A stretch of DNA of 64,000 bases from CBDHCC01 sp965219235 (GCA_965219235.1 OZ244721.1:1-64000), one strand, 5' to 3'. Numbered from the stretch's first letter, positions 17,231 through 25,916 are shown. A program made the numbers and translations. The notes: a model not told the origin generated them from the sequence alone.

Positions 17231-18184
17231 TCACCCCGCCTCCCGCACGCCCTCTCTCATTATCGCGATCCGCCGCCGCGCGCGCGCCAGTTCGGCGGGC
17301 AGCGTGGCGAAGGTCAGGCAGGCGTCCGCGCCGCCCCCGCCGCCGGCCAGCGCCACGTCGAGCCGGTAGGTTTCGTGGATCGGCGCGTGCTCGTCCTGCG
17401 CGAGCCAGGTCGCCAGCGTGTCGGCCATTCCGCCCGGCGCTCGGCCGGTGAGGCGGCACGACGTCGTGACCCGCACGTCGGTCGCATGGCGGACGCGGCC
17501 GCCGGCGGCCTTGACGGCGGCGAACAGCGCCCGATCCTCCGCCACCGGCGGCGTCGGCGCGCCGCCGATGCGGCGGTAGAGCGCCAGCGGCAGCGCCAGG
17601 CTGGCGCCGCCCTCGTAATAATGGCGCGGCCAGGGTTCCTCGCCGTCCTCGCCCGCCGTCCTCAGCCAGTCGAGGGCGAGGTAGTATTGCGTCAGCCGAT
17701 TGAGCCGCCGCCGCCCCTCCGCCGGCAAGGCCCATCGCTCGACCCGGCTGGTGAGCGCGCGACCGGCGACCGCGTCCCAGCCGGCATCGAGATGGGCGAG
17801 CGTGCGGACGATCCAGTCGGACGCCACCGTCGTGTCGCCATCGGTCGCCATCAGCACGTCGTCCGGCCGCGCCAGCGCCTCGGCGGCGGCGTCGAGCGCC
17901 AGCCGGCGCGACCAGCCGGCATGGGCGTGCGGCGGCAGCAGGGTGGCGGCCCGCCAGGCGACGGTGGCGTGGGCGGGGCGGAAGGCGCGGAGCACCGCCA
18001 CCGTCCCGTCCGCGCAGTTGTTGGCGAAGGGCACCAGCACCACGGAGCCGCTCCACATGCCCGCCGCCCGATCCAGCGCGGCTAGGCAGGCGGCGGCGTG
18101 ATCCGCCTCGTCCTTCATCGGAATGCCGACCGCGACGGCCCGCGCCGGGGTGGCTTCCGTCACGCCGCTTCCCCTCTCCCCCAT
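17231..18184 (-). CDS. Family 2-type glycosyltransferase
   Basis: About 317 residues. The GT-A fold begins with VAVGIPMKDEADHAAACL, followed by a VLVPFANNCADGT strand and ATDGDTTVASDWI, which carries the DxD-like metal site. YYEGGASLALPLALYRRIGG and PPVAEDRALF provide the acceptor-side ED motif. No membrane helices are visible. The start is uncertain: ATG at 18184 or GTG at 18163, with the fold itself starting at residue 17. It converges on the PIG-L/methyltransferase operon and could build the glycan those enzymes modify. It is transcribed divergently from the acyl-CoA ligase gene. Confidence 0.8.
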   Translation of the reverse strand: MGERGSGVTEATPARAVAVGIPMKDEADHAAACLAALDRAAGMWSGSVVLVPFANNCADGTVAVLRAFRPAHATVAWRAATLLPPHAHAGWSRRLALDAAAEALARPDDVLMATDGDTTVASDWIVRTLAHLDAGWDAVAGRALTSRVERWALPAEGRRRLNRLTQYYLALDWLRTAGEDGEEPWPRHYYEGGASLALPLALYRRIGGAPTPPVAEDRALFAAVKAAGGRVRHATDVRVTTSCRLTGRAPGGMADTLATWLAQDEHAPIHETYRLDVALAGGGGGADACLTFATLPAELARARRRIAIMREGVREAG

Positions 18185-18306
18185 CCAGCGCAAACCCCTG
18201 CGACGCAAGGGGAGTTCCAGTGCGGCTCCAGTCATCTTCACCCCACTCCCGCTCTGCGCTACGCTGCGCCCAGGTCCCGTCGTTCGAGAGCGGGCGAGGA
18301 GAGCGG

Positions 18307-19845
18307 ATGCACCCGTCCACCCACGCGCGCGCGCGACCCGACCATCCGGCGATCGTCATGGCGGGCACGGGCGAGATGTGGAGCTACGCCGATCTCGCCC
18401 GCGCCTCCAATCGGGTGGCGCAGCTGTTCCGGGCGCGCGGATTAGGGGTCGGTGCGACGGTGGCGCTGTGCCTCGACAACCGGCCGGACTATCTGGCGAT
18501 CGCCTGGGGGGCGCAGCGGGCGGGGCTGGCGCTGGTCGCCGTCTCCACCCGGCTGACGGCGGCCGAAATCGCCTATATCGTCGAGGACTCCGGCGCTCGG
18601 CTGATGATCGCGGGGCCGGGGATCGGCGAGGTCTTCTCCGCACTGCCGGGCGCGCTGTCGGTGCCGGTGCTGGCGGTCGGCGGCGACTTCGACGACCTCC
18701 TCGCCACGATGCCCGGCACGCCGATCGCCGACGAGCGGGCGGGGACCGACATGCTCTACTCCTCCGGCACCACGGGGCGACCCAAGGGCATCCGGCTGCC
18801 GCTGCCCGAGGACCCGGCGATCGACGGGGCCAACAGCCTGGCAGGTCTGGCGCAGATGGCGTTCGGGATGGGGGAGGGGACCGTCTACCTCTCGCCCGCC
18901 CCCCTCTACCACGCGGCACCGCTCCGCTGGTGCCTGACCGCGCACCGGCTGGGTGGCACGGTGGTGCTGATGGAGAGGTTCGAGCCGGAGGCCGCGCTCG
19001 CCGCCATCGAGCGCTACGGCGTCAGCCACGCCCAGTGGGTGCCGACCCATTTCGTCCGGATGCTGAAGCTGCCCGACCCAGCGCGCGGCGCGCACGACCT
19101 CTCCTCGCTCCGCGTCGCGATCCACGCCGCGGCACCGTGTCCGGTGGCGGTCAAGCGAGCGATGATCGACTGGTGGGGGCCGGTGCTGGTCGAGTATTAC
19201 GCCGGCACCGAGGGCAACGGCCTCACCATGATCGGCTCGGCCGACTGGCTCCAGTACGAGGGGAGCGTCGGCAAGGCGCTGATCGGCGAGCTGCACGTCT
19301 GCGATGAGAGCGGCCGCGAGCTGCCGCCTGGCCAGGAGGGCCTCATCTATTTCGGCGGCGCGGGCACGTTCGAATACCACAACGATCCGGACAAGACCGC
19401 CTCGGTCACGCACCCGAACGGCTGGACCACGCTGGTCGATGTCGGGCGGGTGGACGGGGACGGCTATCTGTATCTCACCGACCGCGCCGACTTCATGATC
19501 ATTTCGGGCGGGGTGAACGTCTATCCGCAGGATGTGGAGGACCTGCTCGTCGGCCATCCGCTGGTCGCCGACGTGGCGGTGGTCGGTGCGCCGCATCCCG
19601 ATCTGGGCGAGCAGGTCGTCGCCGCCATCCGGCTGTCCGACCCCGCGCAGGCCTCCGCCGCGCTGGAGGCCGAGATGATCGCCTGGGTCCGCGCGCGATT
19701 GTCGGGCGTGAAGACGCCCCGCCGCATCGAATTCGTCACCGAACTGCCGCGCGCGGAGACGGGCAAGCTCTACAAACGCCTCATCCGGGACCGTTACCGA
19801 CGCGAGGGCGTTCCCCCTCCGCCCCCCGAAAGGACCGACGCATGA
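18307..19845 (+). CDS. Acyl-CoA synthetase (AMP-dependent ligase)
   Basis: 512 residues of the ANL superfamily. It activates a carboxylic acid via acyl-AMP to acyl-CoA. The ATP-binding motif YSSGTTGRPKGI is near residue 160, YYAGTEGNG (A5) near 300, the GYLYLTDRADFMIISGG hinge (A8) near 400, and the catalytic Lys lies in ETGKLYKRLI at the C-terminus. ATG at 18307 follows GAGGAGAGCGG. It overlaps the aldehyde dehydrogenase gene by ATGA and heads a catabolic run with thiolase and SDR genes. Confidence 0.9.
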   Translation: MHPSTHARARPDHPAIVMAGTGEMWSYADLARASNRVAQLFRARGLGVGATVALCLDNRPDYLAIAWGAQRAGLALVAVSTRLTAAEIAYIVEDSGARLMIAGPGIGEVFSALPGALSVPVLAVGGDFDDLLATMPGTPIADERAGTDMLYSSGTTGRPKGIRLPLPEDPAIDGANSLAGLAQMAFGMGEGTVYLSPAPLYHAAPLRWCLTAHRLGGTVVLMERFEPEAALAAIERYGVSHAQWVPTHFVRMLKLPDPARGAHDLSSLRVAIHAAAPCPVAVKRAMIDWWGPVLVEYYAGTEGNGLTMIGSADWLQYEGSVGKALIGELHVCDESGRELPPGQEGLIYFGGAGTFEYHNDPDKTASVTHPNGWTTLVDVGRVDGDGYLYLTDRADFMIISGGVNVYPQDVEDLLVGHPLVADVAVVGAPHPDLGEQVVAAIRLSDPAQASAALEAEMIAWVRARLSGVKTPRRIEFVTELPRAETGKLYKRLIRDRYRREGVPPPPPERTDA

Positions 19846-21272
19846 CCCCCGCCACCGACCTCAAGAGCTACAGCAACCTGATCGATGGGGAGCTGGTGGC
19901 GGAGGGCGGCTGGATCGAGGTGGTGAACCCGGCCACCGAACGGCCGATCGGGCGCGTGCCGGACGCTGGGGGCGACACGCTCGACCGGGCGGTGGACGCC
20001 GCCCGCCGCGCCTTTCCCGCCTGGTCCAGGCGGCCGATCGAGGAGCGGCGTCAGGTGCTGCAGCGGATGGGCGCCGCGATCAAGGAGAATTCCGACGAGC
20101 TGATGCGGCTCCTCACCAGCGAGCAGGGCAAGCCGCACGCCCAGGCGACCGGCGAAATCCTGGGCGCCGCCGGCATGGCGGGCGCGCTCGCGTCGCTCAG
20201 CCTCGACGACAAGGTCACCGAGGACTCCGACACCCGGAAGACCACCGTGCGCCGGGTGCCGATCGGTGTGGTGGGCGCGATCGTGCCGTGGAACTTCCCG
20301 GTGCTGATGGCGGTGCAGAAGATCGCGCCGGCGCTGCTGGCGGGCAACACGATGGTGCTGAAGCCCTCGCCCTACACCCCGCTCGCCACGCTCAGGCTGG
20401 CAGAGCTGGTCAAGGACATCGTGCCCGTCGGCGTGCTCAACATCATCACCGGCGGCGATGGGCTCGGCCCGCTGATCACCAGCCATCCGGGGATCGACAA
20501 GGTGAGCTTCACCGGCTCGACCGCGACCGGCAGGAAGGTGATGGAGTCCGCGTCCGCCGACCTCAAGCGCATCACGCTGGAGCTGGGCGGCAACGACGCG
20601 GCGATCGTCCTGCCCGACGCCGACCCCAAAGCCGTGGCGCAGAAGGTGTTCTGGGCCGCCTTCACCAACGCCGGCCAGATCTGCATCGCGGCCAAGCGCG
20701 TCTACGTTCACAAGGACATCTACGACGAGTTCGCCGCCGCGCTCACGGAGCTCGCCGCGTCGGTCAAGGTCGGCGACGGGGCGGAGCAGGGGACCACCGT
20801 CGGCCCGATCCAGAACAAGCGCCAATTCGAGCGGGTGACGGAGCTGATCGCCGACGCGCACGACAAGGGCTACACGTTCCTGGTCGGCGGCGAGGCGTCC
20901 GATGTGCCGGGCTACTTCATGCCGGTGTCCATCCTCGACAACCCGCCGGAGGACGCGCGCATCGTCGCGGAGGAGCAGTTCGGCCCCGTGCTCCCGATCA
21001 TGAAGGTGGACTCCGCCGAGGAGGCGCTGGAGCGCGCCAACGCCAGCGACTACGGCCTGGCGGGCAGCGTGTGGACGAGCGATCCGGACGCGGGGTACGA
21101 ACTGGCCAAGCGGATGGAGACGGGCACGGTGTGGGTGAACGAGGCGCTCCACCTGTCACCCTTCGCCCCGTTCGGAGGCCATAAGAACTCCGGCTTCGGC
21201 GCGGAGCTGGGCGAGGAGGGGCTGCACGAGTTCACCTATCCGCAGACGATCTCGGTGCGGAAGGCGGCGTGA
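19842..21272 (+). CDS. NAD(P)-dependent aldehyde dehydrogenase
   Basis: 476 residues, typical for the superfamily. VPWNFPVLM binds the cofactor, the general base Glu is in ITLELGGND, and the nucleophile Cys lies in NAGQICIAAKR. FTGSTATGRKVM is the phosphate-binding segment. It overlaps the acyl-CoA ligase by 4 nt, which suggests that an aldehyde is oxidised to the acid that the ligase activates. The exact substrate is unknown. Confidence 0.94.
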   Translation: MTPATDLKSYSNLIDGELVAEGGWIEVVNPATERPIGRVPDAGGDTLDRAVDAARRAFPAWSRRPIEERRQVLQRMGAAIKENSDELMRLLTSEQGKPHAQATGEILGAAGMAGALASLSLDDKVTEDSDTRKTTVRRVPIGVVGAIVPWNFPVLMAVQKIAPALLAGNTMVLKPSPYTPLATLRLAELVKDIVPVGVLNIITGGDGLGPLITSHPGIDKVSFTGSTATGRKVMESASADLKRITLELGGNDAAIVLPDADPKAVAQKVFWAAFTNAGQICIAAKRVYVHKDIYDEFAAALTELAASVKVGDGAEQGTTVGPIQNKRQFERVTELIADAHDKGYTFLVGGEASDVPGYFMPVSILDNPPEDARIVAEEQFGPVLPIMKVDSAEEALERANASDYGLAGSVWTSDPDAGYELAKRMETGTVWVNEALHLSPFAPFGGHKNSGFGAELGEEGLHEFTYPQTISVRKAA

Positions 21273-21279
21273 CGCAAAG

Positions 21280-21420
21280 CCCCTCTCCCTTTGGGAGAGG
21301 GGTTGGGGTGAGGGTGAGCGGGGGCGGATCATCTCGCGCCGGTCACCCTCATCCAACTTCGCCTAGCTGCTTGCAGCAGCAAGGCTTCGTATCCTTCTCC
21401 CAAGGGGAGAAGGCGGGCAG
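21280..21420. repeat. Dispersed palindromes (GGTGAGGGTGA and CTTCTCCC types)
   Basis: CCCCTCTCCC/GGGAGAGGGG (21285-21302) followed by GGTGAGGGTGA and, inverted, TCACCCTCATC, then TTCTCCCAAGGGGAGAA (21402-21418). It is related to the element at 12,868. It fills the gap between the aldehyde dehydrogenase and thiolase genes. Confidence 0.7.
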
Positions 21421-21430
21421 AGGAGACATC

Positions 21431-22603
21431 ATGGCAGACGCATACATCGTGGACGCGGTCCGGCTGGCGGGCGGCAAGCGCGGGGGTCGGCTCGCGGGCA
21501 CGCACCCGGTGGACATGGGCGCGCACGTGCTCGACGCGCTGATCGAGCGCACCGGGCTGGACGGCGCGGCGGTCGAGGACGTCATCATGGGCTGCGTCAT
21601 GCAGGCCGGGCAGCAGTCGTTCCACGTCGGGCGCAACTGCGTTCTCGCCGCCAACAACTTGCCCGACAGCGTGCCGGCGGTGACGATCGACCGCCAGTGC
21701 GGCTCCAGCCAACAGGCGATCCAGTTCGCCGCCCAGGCGGTGATGAGCGGCACGCAGGATGTGGTGATCGCGGCCGGTGTCGAGAGCATGACGCGCGTGC
21801 CGATGGGCTCCACCGGCTCGCTCCACATGAAGGAGGGGCTGGGCCACTACAAATCGCCCCGGCTGGAGGAACGCTTCCCCGGCATCATGTTCTCGCAGTT
21901 CCTGGGCGCGGAGATGGTCGCGAAGAAGCACGACCTGACCAAGGACCAGCTGGATGAGTACGCGCTCCAGTCCCACCAACGCGGCAAGGCGGCGACCGAG
22001 GCGGGCCGGTTCGACAACGAGATCGTGGGGATCACGGTCGAGACGCCGGACGGCGCGGTCTGCCACGACACCGACGAGGGGGTGCGCGCCGATGCGACGC
22101 TCGACGGCATCCGCTCGGTGAAGTTGTTGCAGGACGGCGGGGTCATCACGGCGGCCAACGCCAGCCAGATCTGCGACGGCGCGTCGGCCGTGCTGGTGGT
22201 GAGCGAGCGGGCGCTGAAGGAGCACGGCCTGACGCCGCGCGCCCGCATCGTGAACCTGACGGTGACGGCCGGCGACCCGGTCATCATGCTGGAGGAGCCG
22301 TTGTTCGCGACCGACAAGGCGCTGGAGCGCGCGGGAATGCGGATCGGCGATATCGACGCCTATGAGGTGAACGAAGCCTTCGCCCCCGTGCCGCTCGCCT
22401 GGGCGAAGCATGTTGGCGCCGATCCGGAGCGCATGAACGTCAACGGCGGCGCCATCGCGCTCGGCCACCCGCTGGGGGCCAGCGGCACCAAGCTGATGGC
22501 GACGCTCCTGAACGTGCTCGACCAGCGGGACGGCAAATACGGCCTGCAGACGATGTGCGAGGGCGGCGGGATCGCCAACGTCACGATCGTCGAGCGGCTC
22601 TGA
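21431..22603 (+). CDS. Thiolase (acetyl-CoA C-acyltransferase)
   Basis: 390 residues. The acyl-enzyme Cys is in DRQCGSSQQAIQ near residue 89, the His base in NGGAIALGHPLGASGTKLM near 348, and the final Cys in TMCEGGGIANVTI. These define a degradative or biosynthetic thiolase that cleaves 3-ketoacyl-CoA with CoA. The ATG at 21431 has AGAGGAGA upstream; the earlier in-frame region is repeat sequence. Together with the neighbouring SDR gene it suggests a beta-oxidation-like route for a specific acyl chain. Confidence 0.93.
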   Translation: MADAYIVDAVRLAGGKRGGRLAGTHPVDMGAHVLDALIERTGLDGAAVEDVIMGCVMQAGQQSFHVGRNCVLAANNLPDSVPAVTIDRQCGSSQQAIQFAAQAVMSGTQDVVIAAGVESMTRVPMGSTGSLHMKEGLGHYKSPRLEERFPGIMFSQFLGAEMVAKKHDLTKDQLDEYALQSHQRGKAATEAGRFDNEIVGITVETPDGAVCHDTDEGVRADATLDGIRSVKLLQDGGVITAANASQICDGASAVLVVSERALKEHGLTPRARIVNLTVTAGDPVIMLEEPLFATDKALERAGMRIGDIDAYEVNEAFAPVPLAWAKHVGADPERMNVNGGAIALGHPLGASGTKLMATLLNVLDQRDGKYGLQTMCEGGGIANVTIVERL

Positions 22604-22605
22604 AT

Positions 22606-22734
22606 CCTCCCCTCCTTGAAAGGAGGGGATCGAGGGGTGGGTGCGCGCGACAGCGCGCCTCTCACACCTCTGCCCAGGTAGGCTCGGCTTCGCCTCGCCA
22701 CCCACCCCCCACCCCTCCCTTGCAGGGAGGGGAG
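22606..22734. repeat. Dispersed palindrome (CCCTCC...GGAGGG family)
   Basis: Starts with the hairpin CCCCTCCTT/AAGGAGGGG (22609-22628) and ends with CCCTCCCTTGCAGGGAGGGG (22713-22732). The same ends and spacing recur at 30,038-30,180. It occupies almost the whole thiolase-SDR gap. Confidence 0.75.
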
Positions 22735-22753
22735 TTTTGTTGAGGAGACCCCA

Positions 22754-23536
22754 ATGAAGATCACCCCAAACACCGCCGCCATCGTCACCGGCGCCGCCTC
22801 CGGCCTGGGCGCCGCCACCGCCCGCCTGATCGCCAGCAAGGGTGCCAAGGTCGCGATCTTCGACCTGCAGGAGGAGAAGGGGGAGGCCGTCGCCAAGGAG
22901 ATCGGGGGCGTGTTCTGCGAGGCCAACGTCACCAGCGAGGAGTCGATCGACGCCGCCTTCGCAAAGGCCCGTGAGGCGCATGGCCAGGAGCGCATCCTGG
23001 TGAACTGCGCGGGCACCGGCAACGCGATCAAGACCGCCAGCCGGTCGAAGGAGGACGGCTCGATCCGCTCCTTCCCGATGGCCGCGTTCGAGTTCATCGT
23101 CCAGATCAACCTGATCGGCACCTTCCGCTGCATCGCGAAGTCCGCCGCCGGGATGATGACCCTCGATCCGGGCGAGGACGGCGAGCGTGGCGCGATCGTC
23201 AACACGGCGTCGGTGGCGGCCGAGGACGGGCAGGTCGGCCAGGCCGCCTATTCGGCGTCCAAGGGCGGCGTGGTCGGCATGACGCTGCCGATCGCGCGCG
23301 ACCTGATGGGCGAGGGCATCCGCGTGAACACCATCCTGCCGGGCATCTTCGACACGCCCCTGATGAACGCCGCGCCGCCGCAGGTGAAGGAGGCGCTCGC
23401 CGCCAGCGTGCCGTTCCCCAAGCGCCTGGGCCTGCCGGAGGAATACGCCCAGCTGGCGCTCGCGATGATCGAGAACGGCTATTTCAATGGCGAGGACGTG
23501 CGCCTCGACGGCGCCATCCGGATGGCGCCGCGCTGA
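22754..23536 (+). CDS. SDR family oxidoreductase (3-hydroxyacyl-CoA dehydrogenase type II-like)
   Basis: 260 residues. The Rossmann motif TGAASGLG spans residues 12-19, NCAG follows the central strand, and the active-site Ser and Tyr-x-x-x-Lys lie in NTASVAAEDGQVGQAAYSASKGG. NTILPGIFDTPLM and the GLPEEYAQLAL end resemble human HSD17B10-type 3-hydroxyacyl-CoA dehydrogenases. With the upstream thiolase it would supply the 3-ketoacyl-CoA. The last gene of the catabolic run; its stop is followed by an AT-rich promoter region for the stress genes. Confidence 0.9.
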   Translation: MKITPNTAAIVTGAASGLGAATARLIASKGAKVAIFDLQEEKGEAVAKEIGGVFCEANVTSEESIDAAFAKAREAHGQERILVNCAGTGNAIKTASRSKEDGSIRSFPMAAFEFIVQINLIGTFRCIAKSAAGMMTLDPGEDGERGAIVNTASVAAEDGQVGQAAYSASKGGVVGMTLPIARDLMGEGIRVNTILPGIFDTPLMNAAPPQVKEALAASVPFPKRLGLPEEYAQLALAMIENGYFNGEDVRLDGAIRMAPR

Positions 23537-23539
23537 AAC

Positions 23540-23599
23540 GGAACACAAGAAGCTGAATATAGTTTGAACATTCCGGAACTTTGTCGGCAGCCAATCATT
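23540..23599 (+). promoter_or_regulatory. Candidate EcfG-type promoters before the PRC-barrel gene
   Basis: Two GGAAC boxes occur in the AT-rich gap: GGAAC (23540-23544) followed after 16 nt by AGTT, and GGAAC (23575-23579) followed after 16 nt by CATT. The general stress sigma factor EcfG of alphaproteobacteria reads GGAAC-N16/17-CGTT. Each candidate differs at one of the four -10 positions. This is a motif guess only. Confidence 0.3.
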
Positions 23600-23633
23600 G
23601 AATAGTTGTAAGTTGAATAAATGGAGATATACT

Positions 23634-24008
23634 ATGACCGACCTGAAAACCCGCGAAACCAGCGACATCATTGCGGCTGACAAGGTCGAGGGCACTCCGG
23701 TATTCGGCGCGAGCCGGGACCGGATGGGCGACGTGAAGTCGATCATGATCAACAAGCGCACTGGCAAGGTCGAGTACGCGGTCCTGTCGATCGGTGGAGT
23801 GCTTGGAATGGGCGCGAAGCTGCATCCGGTGCCGTGGTCGAAGCTCGACTACAACACCGAGTTGGACGGCTTCCTGTTGAATGTGACCGTGGACCAGCTC
23901 AAGAAGGCGCCGACCTTCGAGCCGAACGAAGGCTTTCTGCTGAACCCGGATCGCCGGAGCGAGACCGAAGTCTACAGCTACTACGGTGAGCAGCCGCCGC
24001 GCTCGTAA
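23634..24008 (+). CDS. PRC-barrel domain protein (first of tandem pair)
   Basis: 124 residues. The central PRC-barrel core reads VFGASRDRMGDVKSIMINKRTGKVEYAVLS and then KLHPVPWSKLDYN. PRC barrels are small beta domains found in RimM and photosynthetic reaction centre H subunits; stand-alone versions in alphaproteobacteria are often stress-induced. ATG at 23634 follows GGAGATA. The second gene downstream has the same length and about two thirds identical core positions, so this is a tandem duplication. Ends in a Tyr-rich tail (EVYSYYGEQPP). Confidence 0.85.
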   Translation: MTDLKTRETSDIIAADKVEGTPVFGASRDRMGDVKSIMINKRTGKVEYAVLSIGGVLGMGAKLHPVPWSKLDYNTELDGFLLNVTVDQLKKAPTFEPNEGFLLNPDRRSETEVYSYYGEQPPRS

Positions 24009-24030
24009 CCTCCGACACAGCGCGAATCGA

Positions 24031-24057
24031 GGCGGGGCCGGGAGGCCCCGCCCTTTT
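24031..24057 (+). terminator. Intrinsic terminator after the first PRC-barrel gene
   Basis: Perfect 9-bp stem GGCGGGGCC/GGCCCCGCC (24031-24039 and 24044-24052) with a GGGA loop, followed by C and TTTT. It lies 22 bp after the stop and separates the two paralogues. Confidence 0.8.
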
Positions 24058-24117
24058 CGTGCAACCGGCAAGCGGCTCAAGGAGTTGGTCCAGCGTCAGG
24101 ACACCAAGGAGACGATC

Positions 24118-24492
24118 ATGGCGAAGGTGGCCACCGATGAGACCGATCAGCTGATTTCCGCCGACAAGGTGGAGGGCACCGCCGTGTACGGCGCCAACCG
24201 GGACAAGATGGGCGACGTGAAGTCGGTCATGATCAACAAACGCAGCGGCAAGGTCGAATATGCCGTGCTGTCGATCGGCGGCTTTCTGGGCGTGGGCACC
24301 AAATACCATCCGGTGCCGTGGTCGAAGCTCCAGTACAACACCGATCTCGGCGGCTATCACCTGACCATGACCCCGGAGCAGCTGAAGGGGGCGCCGTCGA
24401 TGGACCGGTCGGACGACTATTCCGGCGGCTATCCCCGGGAGCGCGAGACGGAGGTCTACGACTATTACGACGAGCAGCCCTACTGGAGCTGA
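24118..24492 (+). CDS. PRC-barrel domain protein (second of tandem pair)
   Basis: 124 residues, paralogous to the gene just upstream: both begin with ISADKVEGT-like or IAADKVEGT sequence and share RDKMGDVKS, MINKRSGKVEYAVLSIGG and YHPVPWSKL. The tail is acidic and Tyr-rich (EVYDYYDEQPYWS). ATG at 24118 is chosen because the homology starts there; the frame remains open upstream into the terminator. It is separated from its twin by a strong terminator, so it probably has its own promoter. Confidence 0.85.
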   Translation: MAKVATDETDQLISADKVEGTAVYGANRDKMGDVKSVMINKRSGKVEYAVLSIGGFLGVGTKYHPVPWSKLQYNTDLGGYHLTMTPEQLKGAPSMDRSDDYSGGYPRERETEVYDYYDEQPYWS

Positions 24493-24580
24493 GCCGTCGC
24501 ACCGCTTCCACGGTACAGGATCGCCTCACCCGCGGCTCGCGATAAGGGGGTGGGAAGTCCCTTGTCGGCACTCTGTTGGA

Positions 24581-24614
24581 AAAGCGGGTGGAACCAATAG
24601 GTTCCACCCGCTTT
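24581..24614. terminator. Intrinsic terminator (bidirectional hairpin)
   Basis: Perfect 15-bp stem AAAGCGGGTGGAACC/GGTTCCACCCGCTTT (24581-24595 and 24600-24614) with loop AATA and flanking A and T runs, 88 bp after the second PRC-barrel stop. Confidence 0.8.
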
Positions 24615-24650
24615 CTTCATGGAAGAAGCCACCGGATCCGGAGGACGACC

Positions 24651-24893
24651 ATGAGCCGCTTTTTCTTCCACACCGCCGACGGGTCGCGCGACCGGGACAC
24701 GGAGGGCATGAACTGCCGCGACCCGCACGCGGCGCGGGTGGAGGCGATCCGCTATGCCGGCGCGCTGCTGTCGGACGACCCCGGCGTGCTGTGGGACGGG
24801 CGCGACTTCCGTGTGGAGGTGACGGACGAGGACCAGCGGCTGGTCTGCACCGTCATCGCGCTCGCCGTCGACGCGCCCCGTCCGGAAGGCTGA
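24651..24893 (+). CDS. DUF6894 family small protein
   Basis: 80 residues starting MSRFFFHTADG, the N-terminal hallmark of the DUF6894 family, followed by RDPHAARVEAIRYAGALL and a terminal strand FRVEVTDEDQRLVCTVIALAV. These proteins are frequent in Rhizobiales and Sphingomonadales and have no established function. ATG at 24651 follows GGAGGACGACC. It comes right after a terminator and next to the stress-type PRC-barrel genes. Confidence 0.8.
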   Translation: MSRFFFHTADGSRDRDTEGMNCRDPHAARVEAIRYAGALLSDDPGVLWDGRDFRVEVTDEDQRLVCTVIALAVDAPRPEG

Positions 24894-24924
24894 GGGTCGG
24901 GCCGCCGATCGCCGGGAGAGGCGG

Positions 24925-24997
24925 TGCCGCGTGTCGGACTCGAACCGACGACCTACCGCTTACAAGGCGGTTGCTCTACCAGCTGAGCTAACACGGC
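24925..24997 (-). tRNA. tRNA-Thr (anticodon UGU)
   Basis: Read on the minus strand the 73-nt gene folds canonically: acceptor GCCGTGT/ACGCGGC, D-stem GCTC/GAGC, anticodon stem ACCGC/GCGGT with loop CTTGTAA (anticodon TGT), variable AGGTC, T-stem GTCGG/CCGAC with TTCGAGT, discriminator A. The CCA end is not encoded (CCG follows). The layout matches E. coli thrU closely. Confidence 0.95.
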
Positions 24998-25017
24998 GCG
25001 CCCGCCGCCGCCATGCG

Positions 25018-25908
25018 TCAGCCCACGCCGAAGGTCCAGCCTTCGCGGGTCGAGCGGGGGTCGTGGCCCGGGGCACTCCAGAGCGTCGGATCGCCGGACG
25101 CTTGACGGAGCCAGGCCGCGGTGAGGATGGCGTCCGCCTCGTGCTCGTTCGCCGCACGTCCGTGGGGTCGGCTGCCCACCGCCTCCAGAGCCGCGTCGAG
25201 GTCGCCGATCGAGCGCAGCTTCAATCGCCGCGTCCCCCGCCCGGCCGCGCGCGCGGCCAGCGAGGTGTAGATCTCGACCACCAGCGGGCCAGCGTTGGGC
25301 AGCGGGTCGAACGGCCACACCGGCACGCCCGCGCCGCGCACCCGATGCAGCAGGCGCATCCCCGCGAAGCTCGCCTTGGCGACCTGCGCCGCGCCGATCG
25401 CGTCGAACACCGTGGAGGGCTTGGAGCCGCCGGTCGCGCGCAGCCGCTCCTCGCAGGCGCGCGCGACCATGTAGCGGGCCTTGGGTCCGTCCGCCGCGCC
25501 GAAATAGAAGTGCGCGCGGCCCGCGCCCTCCATCCAGCCCGCCGCGCCCAGATCGGCCTCCGCCGACGCCTGCCCGTCGAGCCAGGCCCAGAAGCCCGGC
25601 GCGTCGCGGGCCGTGGCGTGGCCCGGCAGATAGCCGGCCGCGCGCCAGGGCGGAGCGAAGGAGAAGTCGAAGCCGATCAGCGTCCGTTCGTCCGCCTTCT
25701 TCAATGCGATCACCCGATCGGCGATGGCGGTGCGCGACCAGTGCCGCTCCGGCGGGGGCACCAGCGCCGGCGCGTCCGACCCGATCGAACAGACCGCCAG
25801 CGCGATGCCGGGATGCCGCGCGCCCCTCGCACCCGACCAGTCCGCGACGGCGAAGTGGGTGAAGGGTGTCGCGGGGGAGTGCGGATGGGATTGGCTTGCG
25901 GGCTTCAT
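25018..25908 (-). CDS. Predicted RNase H-like (DUF429-like) protein
   Basis: 296 residues starting at ATG 25908. A first acidic strand THFAVADWSGARG, a second LIGFDFSFAPP, and a terminal NEHEADAILTAAWLR look like the three acidic motifs of RNase H-fold nucleases of the DUF429 type. That assignment is inference. No signal peptide. An ATG further upstream lies within a palindromic repeat and is not used. The gene's 3' end is 20 bp from the tRNA-Thr 5' end, in the same direction, so the tRNA may be transcribed from this side. Confidence 0.6.
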   Translation of the reverse strand: MKPASQSHPHSPATPFTHFAVADWSGARGARHPGIALAVCSIGSDAPALVPPPERHWSRTAIADRVIALKKADERTLIGFDFSFAPPWRAAGYLPGHATARDAPGFWAWLDGQASAEADLGAAGWMEGAGRAHFYFGAADGPKARYMVARACEERLRATGGSKPSTVFDAIGAAQVAKASFAGMRLLHRVRGAGVPVWPFDPLPNAGPLVVEIYTSLAARAAGRGTRRLKLRSIGDLDAALEAVGSRPHGRAANEHEADAILTAAWLRQASGDPTLWSAPGHDPRSTREGWTFGVG

Positions 25909-25916
25909 GGCCGTGT

